Assembly (NCBI GenBank): GCA_019915015.1
Contig: JAHBBC010000027.1
Coordinates: forward strand, 124,001-188,000
Source: Auriscalpium vulgare
Taxonomy: Eukaryota > Basidiomycota > Agaricomycetes > Russulales > Auriscalpiaceae
Direction: 5' to 3'
Length of the DNA stretch: 64,000 nt
Both the position numbers and the translations under genes were made by a program. The notes beneath the pieces are model-generated. The model saw only the letters and a program-made list of their open reading frames with translations. It ran no database searches and was not told the DNA's origin. Shown piece after piece: positions 34,950-45,612 of the stretch (the first letter of the stretch is position 1; the number at the start of each line of letters is the position of its first letter).

Positions 34950-37053
34950 ATGCATGCACAATGTGTCCTGCCCATCACTCATTCAAACACATTCATTCTC
35001 CAGATCTCTGGTATTCCAGCTCATCATATTACTTCATACATTGCTATGTACTTAATCCTCCGGCTGCCTCACGTTGGTTATCAGGCCAGCAGGAGCGTTC
35101 TTTATATATTACATTAATCATTCAATGGTCATTTTGCTTGTGATCTGCTCAGCGCATGAACACCGACTACCCACACCGCGACTGCGCGCGGGGAGACATG
35201 CCTGGAGGCGCAGCAGCAATGAGCACTGCGAGGGGTCGCTGATGGCGGGCTCTTCGAGCGTGCTCGTCAGCTGAGCAGCAAAATGCAGTGCATGCCGAAC
35301 TGCAATCGCATCGCACCCCGTCAGCGTGCGGGCGCAGGCCAGACAAAACCGCTGCACGCACCTTGGCGCCGAACGCGCTGTAGAGGAGCTCGTTCTCGTC
35401 ATCCCACTTCATCCCACTTGCGCACGGTGTCCGCGAGCTCTCTGTAGCGTGCGCGCATGTCGGTGTTGACGTCGGCGTCGAGGGCCTGGAGGAGGCGCAC
35501 GCGCTCCTCGAGCTCGACGTGCTGGGCGAGGACGCGCTGCCCAGACGTGCACGGAGGCGGTGGATGACGGCGCTCGCATGCGGGCGTTAGCGTCGCTGCC
35601 GGCGCGGCGTTGACGGCCGCTGCGCTGTCTTGACGGTGAGCAGGTGATGCAGCATGCACGGCGGCGTTCAGTCAATCTTGCAGGCGAGATGGCGCGTCCA
35701 GAGCATCGCCTGGGCGAGGCGCACGCATGGCGAAGTACACTAGAAGATGAGAGTAGGTAAGTCTAAGAAATCAAAGACAGAGTCGCAAAGGAACGTACAT
35801 TCGCGCAGCGCGCTCGCACAGCGCTGGCGGCATGTCGATTGCCCGGCGGCAATTTACTTGAGCGTGCGTCGGCGGGAGCGTCGAGGTGTTTGAGATGCGC
35901 GCAGAGGCACCACGCCTCGTCCAGCCTTGAGCGTCGCGCTGCACGGCCTGCGAGGTGTCCAGCAAGGTACGTTGATCGTCTTGCTATGCGCCCATCCAGC
36001 GTGCGTGCCCGGCAATGTTGCGCAGCCCGTCGTACAGGGGCTGTGTGGCGTCTGCGGCCGTGTCCGTGCGTGTTGTGTGCGCAACTCGTCCCGCCCGCGC
36101 ACGACATTCGACATGTTGCGGGACGCTCGTGCGCGACTTGCGCAGGCAGCTGGACGTCGCCGCAGCCGCGCCCACCGCGCGGGAGTTCCCCGAGCTGCTG
36201 GATCGCGGGCACAGCCACATGCGCTGCACCCTCGTTGAGCTCGTCGGCGACGCCGGAGCTTGAGGCGAAAGCGGCTGGATGGTGGATGGTGCGGCGGCAG
36301 CGCGTTGGACGTCCGGGCGCGACGACATTGGGCTGGCCGGCGAGCGATGGCGCATGCAAGGTGTCGACGCGCTCCTCGAGCTCGACGCACTGGGCGAGGA
36401 CGCGCGGCCCAGGCGTGCACGGAGGCGGTGGATGACGGCGCACACCGCTGTGCGTTTACGCCAAGTGCGCTGGCTGGCGCTGGGGCGGGCGCACGGGCGC
36501 GTTGGCTCGAGCCAGTGCCGGCGAGCAACACGACATCGTGCCCAGCACGATGCACGGGCTCGGGGGCACGGGTGATGGGCGAGCGTGTGCGCGTGCGCGA
36601 CTGCGGGATGCACGCTGCGGGCAGTGCAGGGTAGCAGCGCGGGGGCCGGCAGCACGACGGCGCGCGAGGGTAGGTGCGCGTGGACACGGGGTGTGTCGGC
36701 GCGGTCACAGGCTTGAGGGGCTCGGGCGCACGGGTTTGAAGGGCGCGGGCACCGTGCCACGGCGCACACGAGGTGTCGAAGGGGGCGCACCCGGCGGCGG
36801 TGGGGCAGTGTGTACGTCGAGTGGGTGCCGTGGGCGTGGGCGCGCGTGCAAACGGCGGCGCGGGGTTGTGGTGTGCGGTCGCGGACTGCATGGGGACTGG
36901 CACCGGCGTTGGGGCGGCGTCAGCGCGGCAATGCTGCTGCGGAGGTACACCGGCCGGTGTCGGGGCGACGCATGGGGACGCGGTGGTGCAGAGGGCGGCG
37001 CGGTGGCCACGGTGGCAGGGGCCTGTGACGGGGAAGACGAGGGGCCGGGCTCT
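34950..37053. other. Very GC-rich stretch with internal duplications and a possible gene relic
   Basis: After the 3' flank of the kinase gene the sequence becomes extremely GC-rich. Blocks are duplicated: 35490-35580 resembles 36370-36450 (GCGCTCCTCGAGCTCGACG...CACGGAGGCGGTGGATGACG), and 36484-36600 resembles 37142-37255. Minus-strand reading at 35660-35360 gives a coiled-coil-like piece (VELEERV ... DADVNTDMRARYRELADTVRKW). A 9-bp tandem duplication near 35400 shifts the frame into KWDDENELLYSAF. This may be the remnant of a gene, but no start or intact frame was found. Longer motif-free frames in this region are composition artefacts. Confidence 0.35.
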
Positions 37054-37098
37054 GCGCAGCGACGGGGTGCGCAGCGACGGGGTGCGCAGCGACGGGGT
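37054..37098 (+). repeat. 15-bp tandem repeat, three units
   Basis: Three exact copies of GCGCAGCGACGGGGT in a row. The block lies 0.4 kb before the 70-bp minisatellite. Confidence 0.9.
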
Positions 37099-37469
37099 GC
37101 GCGAGGCATCACGTCGTGACTCGCCGCTGTGCGTCCACGCTAGCGGACGGGCGCACGGGCCTGGCGGCTCGAGCTAGTGCCGGCAAGCGACGCGACATTG
37201 TGCTCAGCACAATGCACGGGCTCGGGGCACGGGTGATGGGAGAGCCTGCACGCGTGTGTCGGGCATGGGGGCGCGGTAGGGTGGTGGGGCGGCGAGGGCG
37301 GACGAGCGAGCGGGGATGGGTAAGGGGAGCTAACTTACCGCGGGACGCCTGCTCACCGGCCTCGGCCCTCGAGCCCCTTGGGCTTGTCTCCTCGGCCTCC
37401 TCCTCCTCTCCTCTCTCCTTCCTCCTCCTTCTCCTTCTCATCGCCTTGAGCACGCGCGGCAGGGCGCAA

Positions 37470-37735
37470 TGATGTGGCGCCGGCGCGCGGCACGCCGTCG
37501 AGCGCATGTTGATGCGCTGGCGCTGTTGAGCGCAGCGCGGTGACGTGGCGGTGGTACGCGGCACGTCGTCGAGCACGTCGCGATGCGCTGGCGCTGTTGA
37601 GCGCAGACGGTGACGTGGCGGTGGTACGCGGCACGTCGTCGAGCACGTCGCGATGCGCTGGCGCTGTTGAGCGCAGACGGTGACGTGGCGGTGGTACGCG
37701 GCATGTCGTCGAGCGCGGTGGTGCTGTTGAGGCTC
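37470..37735 (+). repeat. 70-bp minisatellite, nearly four units
   Basis: Unit starts are at 37538, 37608 and 37678, exactly 70 bp apart. A diverged unit precedes the first and a partial unit follows the third. Two central units are essentially identical. Seventy is not a multiple of three and the minus-strand translation shifts frame from unit to unit, so the repeat is unlikely to be coding. Confidence 0.85.
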
Positions 37736-38160
37736 TACGAATGCGACAGCTTGTACGGCTGATCACAGGCAGCACCGTTAATATAGAGATAGCTCGTAGA
37801 AACTGTAGATAAAACTCACCTGTCAGGCAGGCCAATCGAGGATGTTCCGTGGTTGAGGAGGGAGCAGCATGGTTATGAGCAGGACAAGGTGGCAGATAAT
37901 ATAGGGAAGCACACAAGAATGCTCTCGAAAACTCCGAGGACGGCATAACACATAACTGACACCCAGTCTGGGAAGCACCCTGGTCGCCACCGAAGTGTCG
38001 AATCCGTTGGGCCGCCCCAAGTTGGCACTTAGGTACAAGTGATACGGTGTCAGGATGGGAATGATACGTCTCGAGACGAATTCGAACAGCAAACGAGCAT
38101 GAGAGGTGGTGGTGAGAAGACACGCGTACACCCACGACTGTTACATCACGATGTGACCAG

Positions 38161-40685
38161 ATGGTGTCACACACCTCCTCAGACTCGACTGCCATGAAAC
38201 GTGCTCGCACAGCCAGCTTGGACACGGCCCACGAGATCTTAGATCGAGCTTTGCGCTCTTTCTCTCTTCAGGACATGGCTTCAAACCCAAATGGTGATGT
38301 AACAGGGCTGGAGGAGGCGGGTGGAATAGATGAAGAGGCTGGTGACATCTCTGATGCAACACCTCTCTGGAACCATCCATCTCTCCCCGATCTTGAGCAC
38401 AATGAAGCTCTCCTGGCCTATGATCAGCAGGGACCAGAGGTGGCTGGTATGTGGTCTGATCTGCTTTCCATCACCAGTGATCATGACAGTACTTAATACA
38501 AGTAGGGGACACATCTAGCAGTCAGTTGTATCTTCCACTGCTTGATATTCTGACTAAACAGCATTGGATTCTTAGATGAGGAGAATATGTTGCCTATTGA
38601 AGACTTTTCTGAGACAGAGGTTCACTCAGGTCAGAATTGATTTTGAATGTAATCTTGGCCTTTTGCTAATATTTGCTTTGCAAGTCTTGGAGAGGACCCT
38701 GGACAATAAATTCAAGCTTCCTGGTGACCCTCTCATTAAGCCTACCTTTGAGAGGACCTTCTTCAACACCAAGCAGACTCAAAAAAGTCCTGAGGTTCCT
38801 GGGGAGTACAAAAAAGGGGTTCAAAAGATCCTCCAAGCTATAGCTTCTGAGTGGCCAGCAGTAGATCTTGAAGCTGTTGAAAGAGCCAAAATATCTCTCA
38901 TCACCCCTTATTCATTTTATCATGAATGCTTCTTCCCATCTCTGGTTCGCCTTTGTAACAGGCAGAAGAACCATATTGAAGCAGATCAGCAAATATATTC
39001 AGCTGTTAATTTTCTGACTACTCTATCTGAGGCTTAAAGCTAAATGCATGTAATTTTTCAGGGCTACAAAGTTGGACCACTTTACACCTCAGTAAACATT
39101 TTCACCGGGACATAAAACATGGTCTAATGCATCTTGTTCCTAGCTTCAAGTCATGGACTCAGCTGCTTTGAAAACCTTTCAAAGGCAGATACACTCTATG
39201 TTTCTCAATATGATACACATCAAGAGACAAGCAATTAAGACTCAAGCATATACACAAATCAAGGATATATCAAAGGAGCTTATTGAAGCTGCAGAGTACT
39301 CAAGAGCACAAGCTAGGCAGTTGCATTTATATCATGTGCTTGGAGAACAAGCATATCAGAATGCAATATTTGTTCCTTGCAAAAGGTATGGGTAGAACTT
39401 TCTAAGTGACATTTCAGACTGATTCATTTTATCTAAGAGTACCAGACAAAGATTTGGATAACTTAAAGAGGAAACATATTGTTGAAAGCCTTGATATATT
39501 TGAAAAGGGGCTTCAAACAAAGGCTATCACAAAGGAGGAGACTGTGGTTGTACCTGAAGACCCAGGATGGCAGAAAATTGTGAAGCCTCCAAAAGATGCT
39601 GGCATGGTATCTCTTATTCTCTATGACAGTGCTGGCCTGCAAGGAGGAAAAATAGAGGAAAAGGATATTGTAAGCTTTATGAATTTCAGAGTGCTTTCTT
39701 GCTCATGCTTTATTTCAGTTTGGGGCTATAATATATCATGCAGACCAGCTCACAGCTGTGGCTTCAGAAATTGATCAGAAGCATGTTGCCATGGCTGCTA
39801 GGGCTGAGGTTGAATTTATTCAGTGAGTCTTAATGGTCAATATAACAGACCATGAGACTAATCATTTATTATGGCTGATCTAGGACTCGTGAGAAGCTCA
39901 AGCGCGGCATGAATGACACGGGCTCAATGGTGAAGAGTGGGCTTGGCAAACACAGTACAGCAGGTATAAGAGACACACCTCTCCTCAATGTTGCAGAGCC
40001 TGGGGTAAATGCAAGAGAAAGTACAAAGGCCAAGCTCAAAGAGCAAACATCGTTTCGATTGCAGATGGAGGCAAATAAAGATAGTAAGTTTACCTTTACT
40101 GACATCTAACAAGAATTCACATTCTTGTCAACTAGTTGTTCAAGGTCATAACTATTGCATTTTAGAGGGCTTCATGCCCCACTTTGCAGAGGAGCAAATG
40201 GTCAGTGATATAATAAATATTGTTGTCAACTGGATGAGAACATTTTCAGGCTGTTGCAAGAAAGGCAAATCTGATCAACAGATTTGGCTATCCAGACACT
40301 AGTTCCTTCGCATCATTTGCATATGCAGCTCCCATGCACTTAGACAATGATGATACTGTAACAATGGGTTGGGTGTCATCCCGCTCTGACAAGGTATGCA
40401 ATTTGAAACTTCCTAGACAATATTAGTCCTTTAATAACACTTTGATAGATCAAAGATGATGAAAGCAATTTCATCTATGCTGATTTCAAGTTGATTGTTC
40501 AGCTGGAAGAACATGCACATTGGATATGGAATGCTGCAAGGGATTATCATGGAACCTCTCTTGGCAGACTAGGGGTTGAGAAGCCTGCCAGCTGGAAAAC
40601 CCATGCCAAGCGCCATGCTCAAAATGGCCAATGGTCTAGGGCAAATGTAATAACTCATGCATTAGCTACTACCAAAGCTAGGTGA
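38161..40685 (+). CDS. TET/JBP-like 2-oxoglutarate/Fe(II) dioxygenase
   Basis: Eleven exons join in frame to 637 residues: 38161-38446, 38576-38629, 38685-39004, 39062-39091, 39144-39385, 39438-39669, 39719-39822, 39884-40083, 40136-40200, 40250-40393, 40449-40685. The C-terminal part shows a double-stranded beta-helix dioxygenase pattern: the iron-binding HLD at 541-543 (PMHLDNDDTVTMGWV), then ESNFIYADFKLIV, then the distal His 593 in WNAARDYHGTSLGR, with Arg 599 a candidate 2-oxoglutarate ligand. Fungal proteins with this layout are grouped with TET/JBP enzymes, which oxidise 5-methylpyrimidines, and are often linked to transposons. The N-terminal 500 residues are unrecognised. Exon 2 and the 30-nt exon 4 are the least certain. 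No TATA box is obvious. Confidence 0.7.
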
Positions 40686-40828
40686 ATTACTTACAAGATA
40701 GTAAAGCTGTGGTACTATCAATATTCAATGTCATCAATTCTGACTTGCAATATAACTTTGAGGCATTTGAATTCAAAACCCAATCACAAGATAGTCAAGG
40801 CAGTATGACAGATGAAGGCATATGAATA

Positions 40829-42568
40829 CTACTGGTAATAATCCCTAAGAACTGTGGACATTCTGCTAAAAATATCCCAGGCAGTATCTAATGTAAGATT
40901 TGGTGAGCCAATTTGTTTATATGCCTGTGAAGCCAGAGCATCAAATTCTGGTGTTACCCAATCCAGATACTTTCCTCTAGGACCATAATCCTCCGTAATG
41001 ATGTCTCGCATCTGGGCGATACCCTCAGGCGGAACAGGAATAAGACAATTGATACCAGCCCATGATCCAGGCTCATTGAAAACATGCGCAGGGATATGTC
41101 CTGAAGGCATTTCTTTCTCCCTCTGTTTCCGGATGCGATGTTGGTTCCAATATGTTTTGAACTCATCCAGTTGGACTTGGACAAGAGGAGGAAATATCCA
41201 GTTGAATAAAACCCTAGAACAGAGTTAGCAATGATTGATAGACATGGGGAAGCTGAGAGACTCAACGGATGCCATGGAAGGTGAGGTACAAACAAGTGCT
41301 CTCTATGTCCAAGAAGAATGTGATCCTTTAAACTGAGACCAAGTTTCTCTTTCAAGAACCTCCAGAATCCTTCTATCACAGTGTTGTGCACACTCTTAAG
41401 AAAGACATGCTCAGGATGAACATCAGGATCAAGGCCAGGAGCATATGCACTCCTATCATTCAGATTGTGAATATAGAGCATATAGATAAGCCTTAAATAC
41501 CACTTGCCTTAAAGCTGACTGTATTGCATACATAACTCCAACCTCTGAGCCTTTGTCTGTTGTGAATTGAACTGGAATGCCTAAAGGAGAAGGAAGATGA
41601 GACACAAGCAAAACCAAGCAGCTCAAGGGGTGTGACACAAACCCTTATACTGCTCAACCAGATCAAGATAGAGGTGTCCAAGTGCTTCTTGAGAGCGGCT
41701 GTCAGGTACAACCTGCAACAGCAGTACATACGACGAAAATTTGTCCTTGATTCCATAGATCGGCAAACCGATTCCTCCCATACGGAGTGCCTGCTCAGCC
41801 AATTTTTCATGTCCATCTCCTGAAATCTCACGAAATGGCCCAGCAGAAGTGAGAGGTGTGCGCGCAACAGTGGGACGCTTGGCAGGATTGCGTGCAGCAA
41901 ACCCGTCAGGATAGTGATCAAGCATGATTTTGCGCACTGTATCTCTAATCCGTTGAGATGAGTAACATGCTCCACACTTTATGACACGCACACGCACCGG
42001 GCAATTGGAATTCCCTGATCCTTCAGCCTATCCTTGATGAATCGGGGTCCATTTGCTGCCATTCCGAATGCTCCACCCTTGTCGACTTCATCAAGGACAG
42101 CCTGCCTTGAAACCTCAACAGGGAGAGGCTTTCGCACAGACGGAATGTCAAGGCGTTTCTCTAAGATGTTCAAAGATGTCCTTCTATTGTAGCAATGGGT
42201 TAAGATTTCAATCTAGGAGCATGATGGCGCTGAACGTACTTGATTGACAGATCATGGTCTTTTATAAGCCTTGCCACCTTCTGGTCTCGTGTCAAGCCCA
42301 GACGTTGGTATTCAAGAAGTGACACGCGAAGCTGCTCGTCGGGAGGATCTGAATGGATACGACGAGCTGAAGACACGGAGCGGAAACATATATGGGAAAC
42401 ACGCACAGTCCTTTGCTCCATGACCATTCTTGCCCGACGGATTAGGCATGGCGGCTCTGAGTCCTGCACGCCAGTAAGGAGCAGTTGTAGCTGGGCAGGA
42501 GGGCGATGTGACGGCGAGGAAAAGCTGGATGTTATATGCGCATTGAGAAGCTCTTCAAGCGACGTCAA
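40829..42568 (-). CDS. Integrase-core (DDE) transposase-like protein
   Basis: Six exons join in frame: 42568-42240, 42180-41998, 41944-41643, 41580-41508, 41452-41294, 41213-40829. The core carries the RNase H-fold triad of retroviral-integrase-like recombinases: D214 (ISGDGHEKL), D280 (FTTDKGSEVG) and E323 (HNTVIEGFWRF). It breaks and joins DNA ends. The Basidiomycete 'DGHEKL' proteins resemble eukaryotic IS3EU-type transposases, though I cannot confirm the superfamily. The intron after residue 295 needs a GC donor (GCAAGT). The 5' end is uncertain: the frame begins at a TTG after a stop, and the first in-frame ATG encodes MVMEQ. A short upstream exon may exist. It converges on the dioxygenase gene with a 143-bp gap. 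Confidence 0.75.
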
Positions 42569-42734
42569 CGGCTAGCCTGAAGAATTGAGCCGTGCAACGT
42601 GCTGCAACGTGATGATAAGCAGTGTCGCACCCGCTGCTTTGCAAAAAAAGATCCACACTTTGACAGAGTAGCGGACAGGGCTGCAAAATATCAATGCATG
42701 TCCTGATTGTTGTGTGTAAGATCTACAGCTCGTA

Positions 42735-43099
42735 CGTGCTACTGACATGTCGGGCCTTCAAGCTCTGCGCGCCTCCATTGGCCAGCCTCGGCTCGCACGC
42801 CCACCCCCCACCCATTGCTTCAGCATTCCAACGTACCCAGCTTACCACAACACCACATGTTGCAGCTGCATAGCGTCACGACAGGCCGCGTCGCGGTGAG
42901 AGAGGCGCAATGCACGGGCGTGTTGCAAATGCTCGTTCTGGGCCACTGGACTGTGCTGAAGTTGCGGAGGACAGCCAAGGCGCAGTTATGGACCGTATGC
43001 ATGCACAATGAGGCTTCTTGCGCATGGGTGTGGACGTGCCTATGGGATGGTAGTGGGACGAGAACAAGAACGTCGTTGTTCGGAGGGACGACCGGACCG
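42735..43099. other. Spacer between mobile unit and inverted repeat arm
   Basis: GC content rises again to the local background. No gene is supported. Open frames on both strands overlap and lack motifs. Confidence 0.4.
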
Positions 43100-43361
43100 C
43101 GGGCCGCGGCTGCCACTCGAGAGCACGTGATGGTTCGTCGGCACTGCGGCACCGCCACCCGGAAGCCGGTGACTTTCCAGAGGACTTCAAACGTCGTAAT
43201 GTCTTTTCTGAGGCTACTTAAGTATTATATTACATAGTAATTAGAGGAGGAGAGTATAGGAAGGCTTGCAGGTGCCGTGCCCGGAAGCGGACCAGCGGAG
43301 CCGATGGCCGGTGATAGCCGAGTCCAGCCGGCCGCATCAAAAACGAACCTCGGTCGTCCCG
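43100..43361 (-). repeat. Inverted repeat arm, right
   Basis: Reverse-complement partner of 31577-31840, with its outer end CGAACCTCGGTCGTCCCG at 43344-43361. It could be the other end of a very large element or simply a second insertion of a small repeat in the opposite orientation. Confidence 0.65.
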
Positions 43362-43576
43362 TGCACGACAATTGCCTAGGTCCTTGACAGCAGTGATCGC
43401 GCTCCTCCTCCCGTGGAATTTGCCGGGAAGACATGCAGCATCAGCAGGTTACTCGTCAAGGTAAGGAGTACAAACCGCGCAACCCCGGAAGTCGATGAAC
43501 GGCGAACGTAGCCAGTGTCAGCTAGACATGGGCGCAGACAGCCACTGAGTAAAAAGGAAACGCACAAGATCTTCGA

Positions 43577-44890
43577 CGCTTCAATTCAGGGAGATGTTGA
43601 TTCGAGTTAGTAGCAACGTTTCGTCGGCATAAGTAGCGTAACGGTGAGAGCGATGAGCACAGTGGCGCCATCGGGAACACTTCGGGTATTTTGTGGCGGC
43701 CAATGGGAGCGCGCCAGCCAGCCAGTCAGCCTCGCGATGCCTCGCGCTCCGAGTCCCTTCGACAGCAACAACCACGGCTTCGGGTTCTACTAGTCTACAC
43801 CACAGCAACGACTCTCGACACTCAGTGTCAAGTTGCAGCCCGTAGTTAGACGACTGTGGAAAGGAGGTCATTGGAGGCAGCTCAGCGAAGGAGCGTGTCG
43901 GCGGGAGCCTTGCAAAGGTGCGTCGTGTCGACGCTCCACGTATTCCTTCGTCTGACTCTCGTGCTCCCAAGTACCTGAGCACGTTGCGAGCGTGTCCTAG
44001 AACGGGGTATACCGTTCGCGTGGAGCCCACTCCGTGCGCACAGAAGTTGGCCCGTCGCCTGCCTACCCGTGCGCCGGACGCCCTCTGCTACGCCTCGAGC
44101 GTTGGCCCACCATTTTCACATCGTTGCGTGTGTTTCTTGGGCTCCGCATTATTTCTTCGCGTTTCTGATCACCTGCTCCGACTGGCCCTAGCCCATCTCG
44201 TACCGCGCCGACTTGATCGCCACCCCAGCCCGCCGCACTCTCCGCCGACTCGCTCAAGACCCACACCTCATGCGGTGAAGGCATCCCGCATCCTTTCGGG
44301 AAACGTTGCCGACACGACTCACACAAGGATGGCCTGTTCGCTCGCCACACCTTGTTGCGATAGCCATCAGTTCGACAGCGCCACGTCATTGTCTGGCATT
44401 CAACGATCTTTTTGCGGCGCACGCTCTCTTACTTCCCGATGGCCTCTCCTCGCGTCGCGCAGCGCTCGCTACCGCCCTCCTCCGTTGCCGTCACGATGTA
44501 GGCGCACGTATATTGCGACGTTTACTTACTGATCTACCCGCAGTATCACTTTGCCCACTGCTAGCACGGGGCCACACATCTGCCCTGATATACGCCAAGC
44601 ATCATGCGGCACGCTTGCCCACGCATCGAAGGCCGTCAGCCTTTCGATCCTCGATGTGAGGTGGTAACATTATGTTCGTAGGCTACGTGGCATACGCGTG
44701 CGAGCACGTTGATTTACATGACAAAATTCACGTGCGTGCTCATAGGGTCGTAATTGCTATGATGCGAGAACGCTCAGCGCCAGCGGCAAGCAGCGGACCG
44801 CAGCCAGTCCTTTGCGCATCCGCGACAAGCACAAGCCCAGCCGGGTCGCCCTATGCGCACTAATACTGGTGCGCACTAATACTACAGGAC
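43577..44890 (+). repeat. 1.3-kb dispersed repeat, copy 2
   Basis: Same orientation and block order as 27538-28880. The CCAAT-bearing 20-mer GCGGCCAATGGGAGCGCGCC (43696-43715) is identical in both copies and also occurs at 53475-53494. Indels between the copies break every long frame. It ends near a local duplication GTGCGCACTAATACT (44865-44884). Confidence 0.7.
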
Positions 44891-45479
44891 TTCTAGATAT
44901 TGCATGCAGAAGCTGCATATCAGCCACTACTGTATGGCTAGATGGAATGCGCTTGCAGCTCTGCGGACGGTGCAGCGTGTCGAAAAGTCATCATGGGGAG
45001 GGCGATGAGAGGGCAAGCGGGGACAGCATAACTTGCATGGGGTCGCGAAACATGCAGCGTGGGCGTACGGGTTGAAAGGCGTTTCGCCCGTGGTGGCAGC
45101 CTGTTTATCTTGAGGAGGGGAGACGCGTCGCGTCCACCCGTTCGGCTCACGTGCAGCGCCACTAGTGCCTAGTTAGCCCATGCGCGGGCCACCAAAGGTG
45201 TCCGCGACAACGTTGTGCGGCGCGTGTTGCCTACGAAGTATTATTCAGGTCCGAAGACGAAGAGCCGACGTTCTCCATAGATCAGTGGCAGCAAAAGGGC
45301 GCGGCCACAAGGCTATGCCAAGAACGGTTTCCAATCATCTATGCGGCATATACGTGGTTCAGGCTGCGACAAGGCGCAGTCGCGGCACTGGCAACGTCGG
45401 GGCACGCGGCCTCATCATGTCTGCACGTCTCGTTACGTTTTAATACGCGGCACTCAGCCACGTCGCCACTGAGGTGCGC

Positions 45480-45487
45480 TATATAAG
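45480..45487 (+). promoter_or_regulatory. TATA box of the third F-box-like gene
   Basis: TATATAAG in the context GCGCTATATAAGGGCG, 126 bp before the ATG at 45613. A short upstream ORF (ATG at 45546, stop ending at 45569) lies in the predicted leader and could reduce translation. Confidence 0.6.
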
Positions 45488-45612
45488 GGCGTCTCTTAAG
45501 CCGGAGCGGTCCATCGATCCTTTCGCCGCACTCAGAAATCACAGTATGTACACATCGGCTTTGCTTTAGCTCCATTCCATTCAGCTCAAGCTCATTGACG
45601 TCTGAATACAGG

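Larger units (their letters stand above)
37799..42726. mobile_element. Candidate mobile unit: dioxygenase plus integrase-type recombinase
   Basis: Two convergent intron-rich genes occupy 38161-42568, in sequence visibly richer in A+T than its surroundings. An exact 8-bp direct repeat AGCTCGTA lies at 37791-37798 and 42727-42734, like a target-site duplication. Near both ends are weakly matching inverted words (CTGTAGAT at 37803-37810 and, on the minus strand, 42729-42722). The inverted repeat is short and offset by a few bases, so the exact ends are uncertain. The recombinase is the presumed mobility enzyme and the dioxygenase the passenger. Confidence 0.5.

Noticed and set aside
35763..36903. 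Long minus-strand frames (226, 268 and 349 codons) overlapping one another
   Set aside because: They overlap in different phases, are Arg/Ala/Pro-rich, and lie in extremely GC-rich duplicated DNA. They are composition artefacts.
38161..42568. Classification of the two-gene block as a KDZ transposon
   Set aside because: No KDZ-type transposase was recognised. The nuclease present has an integrase-like D-D-E core, so only the dioxygenase is KDZ-like in association.
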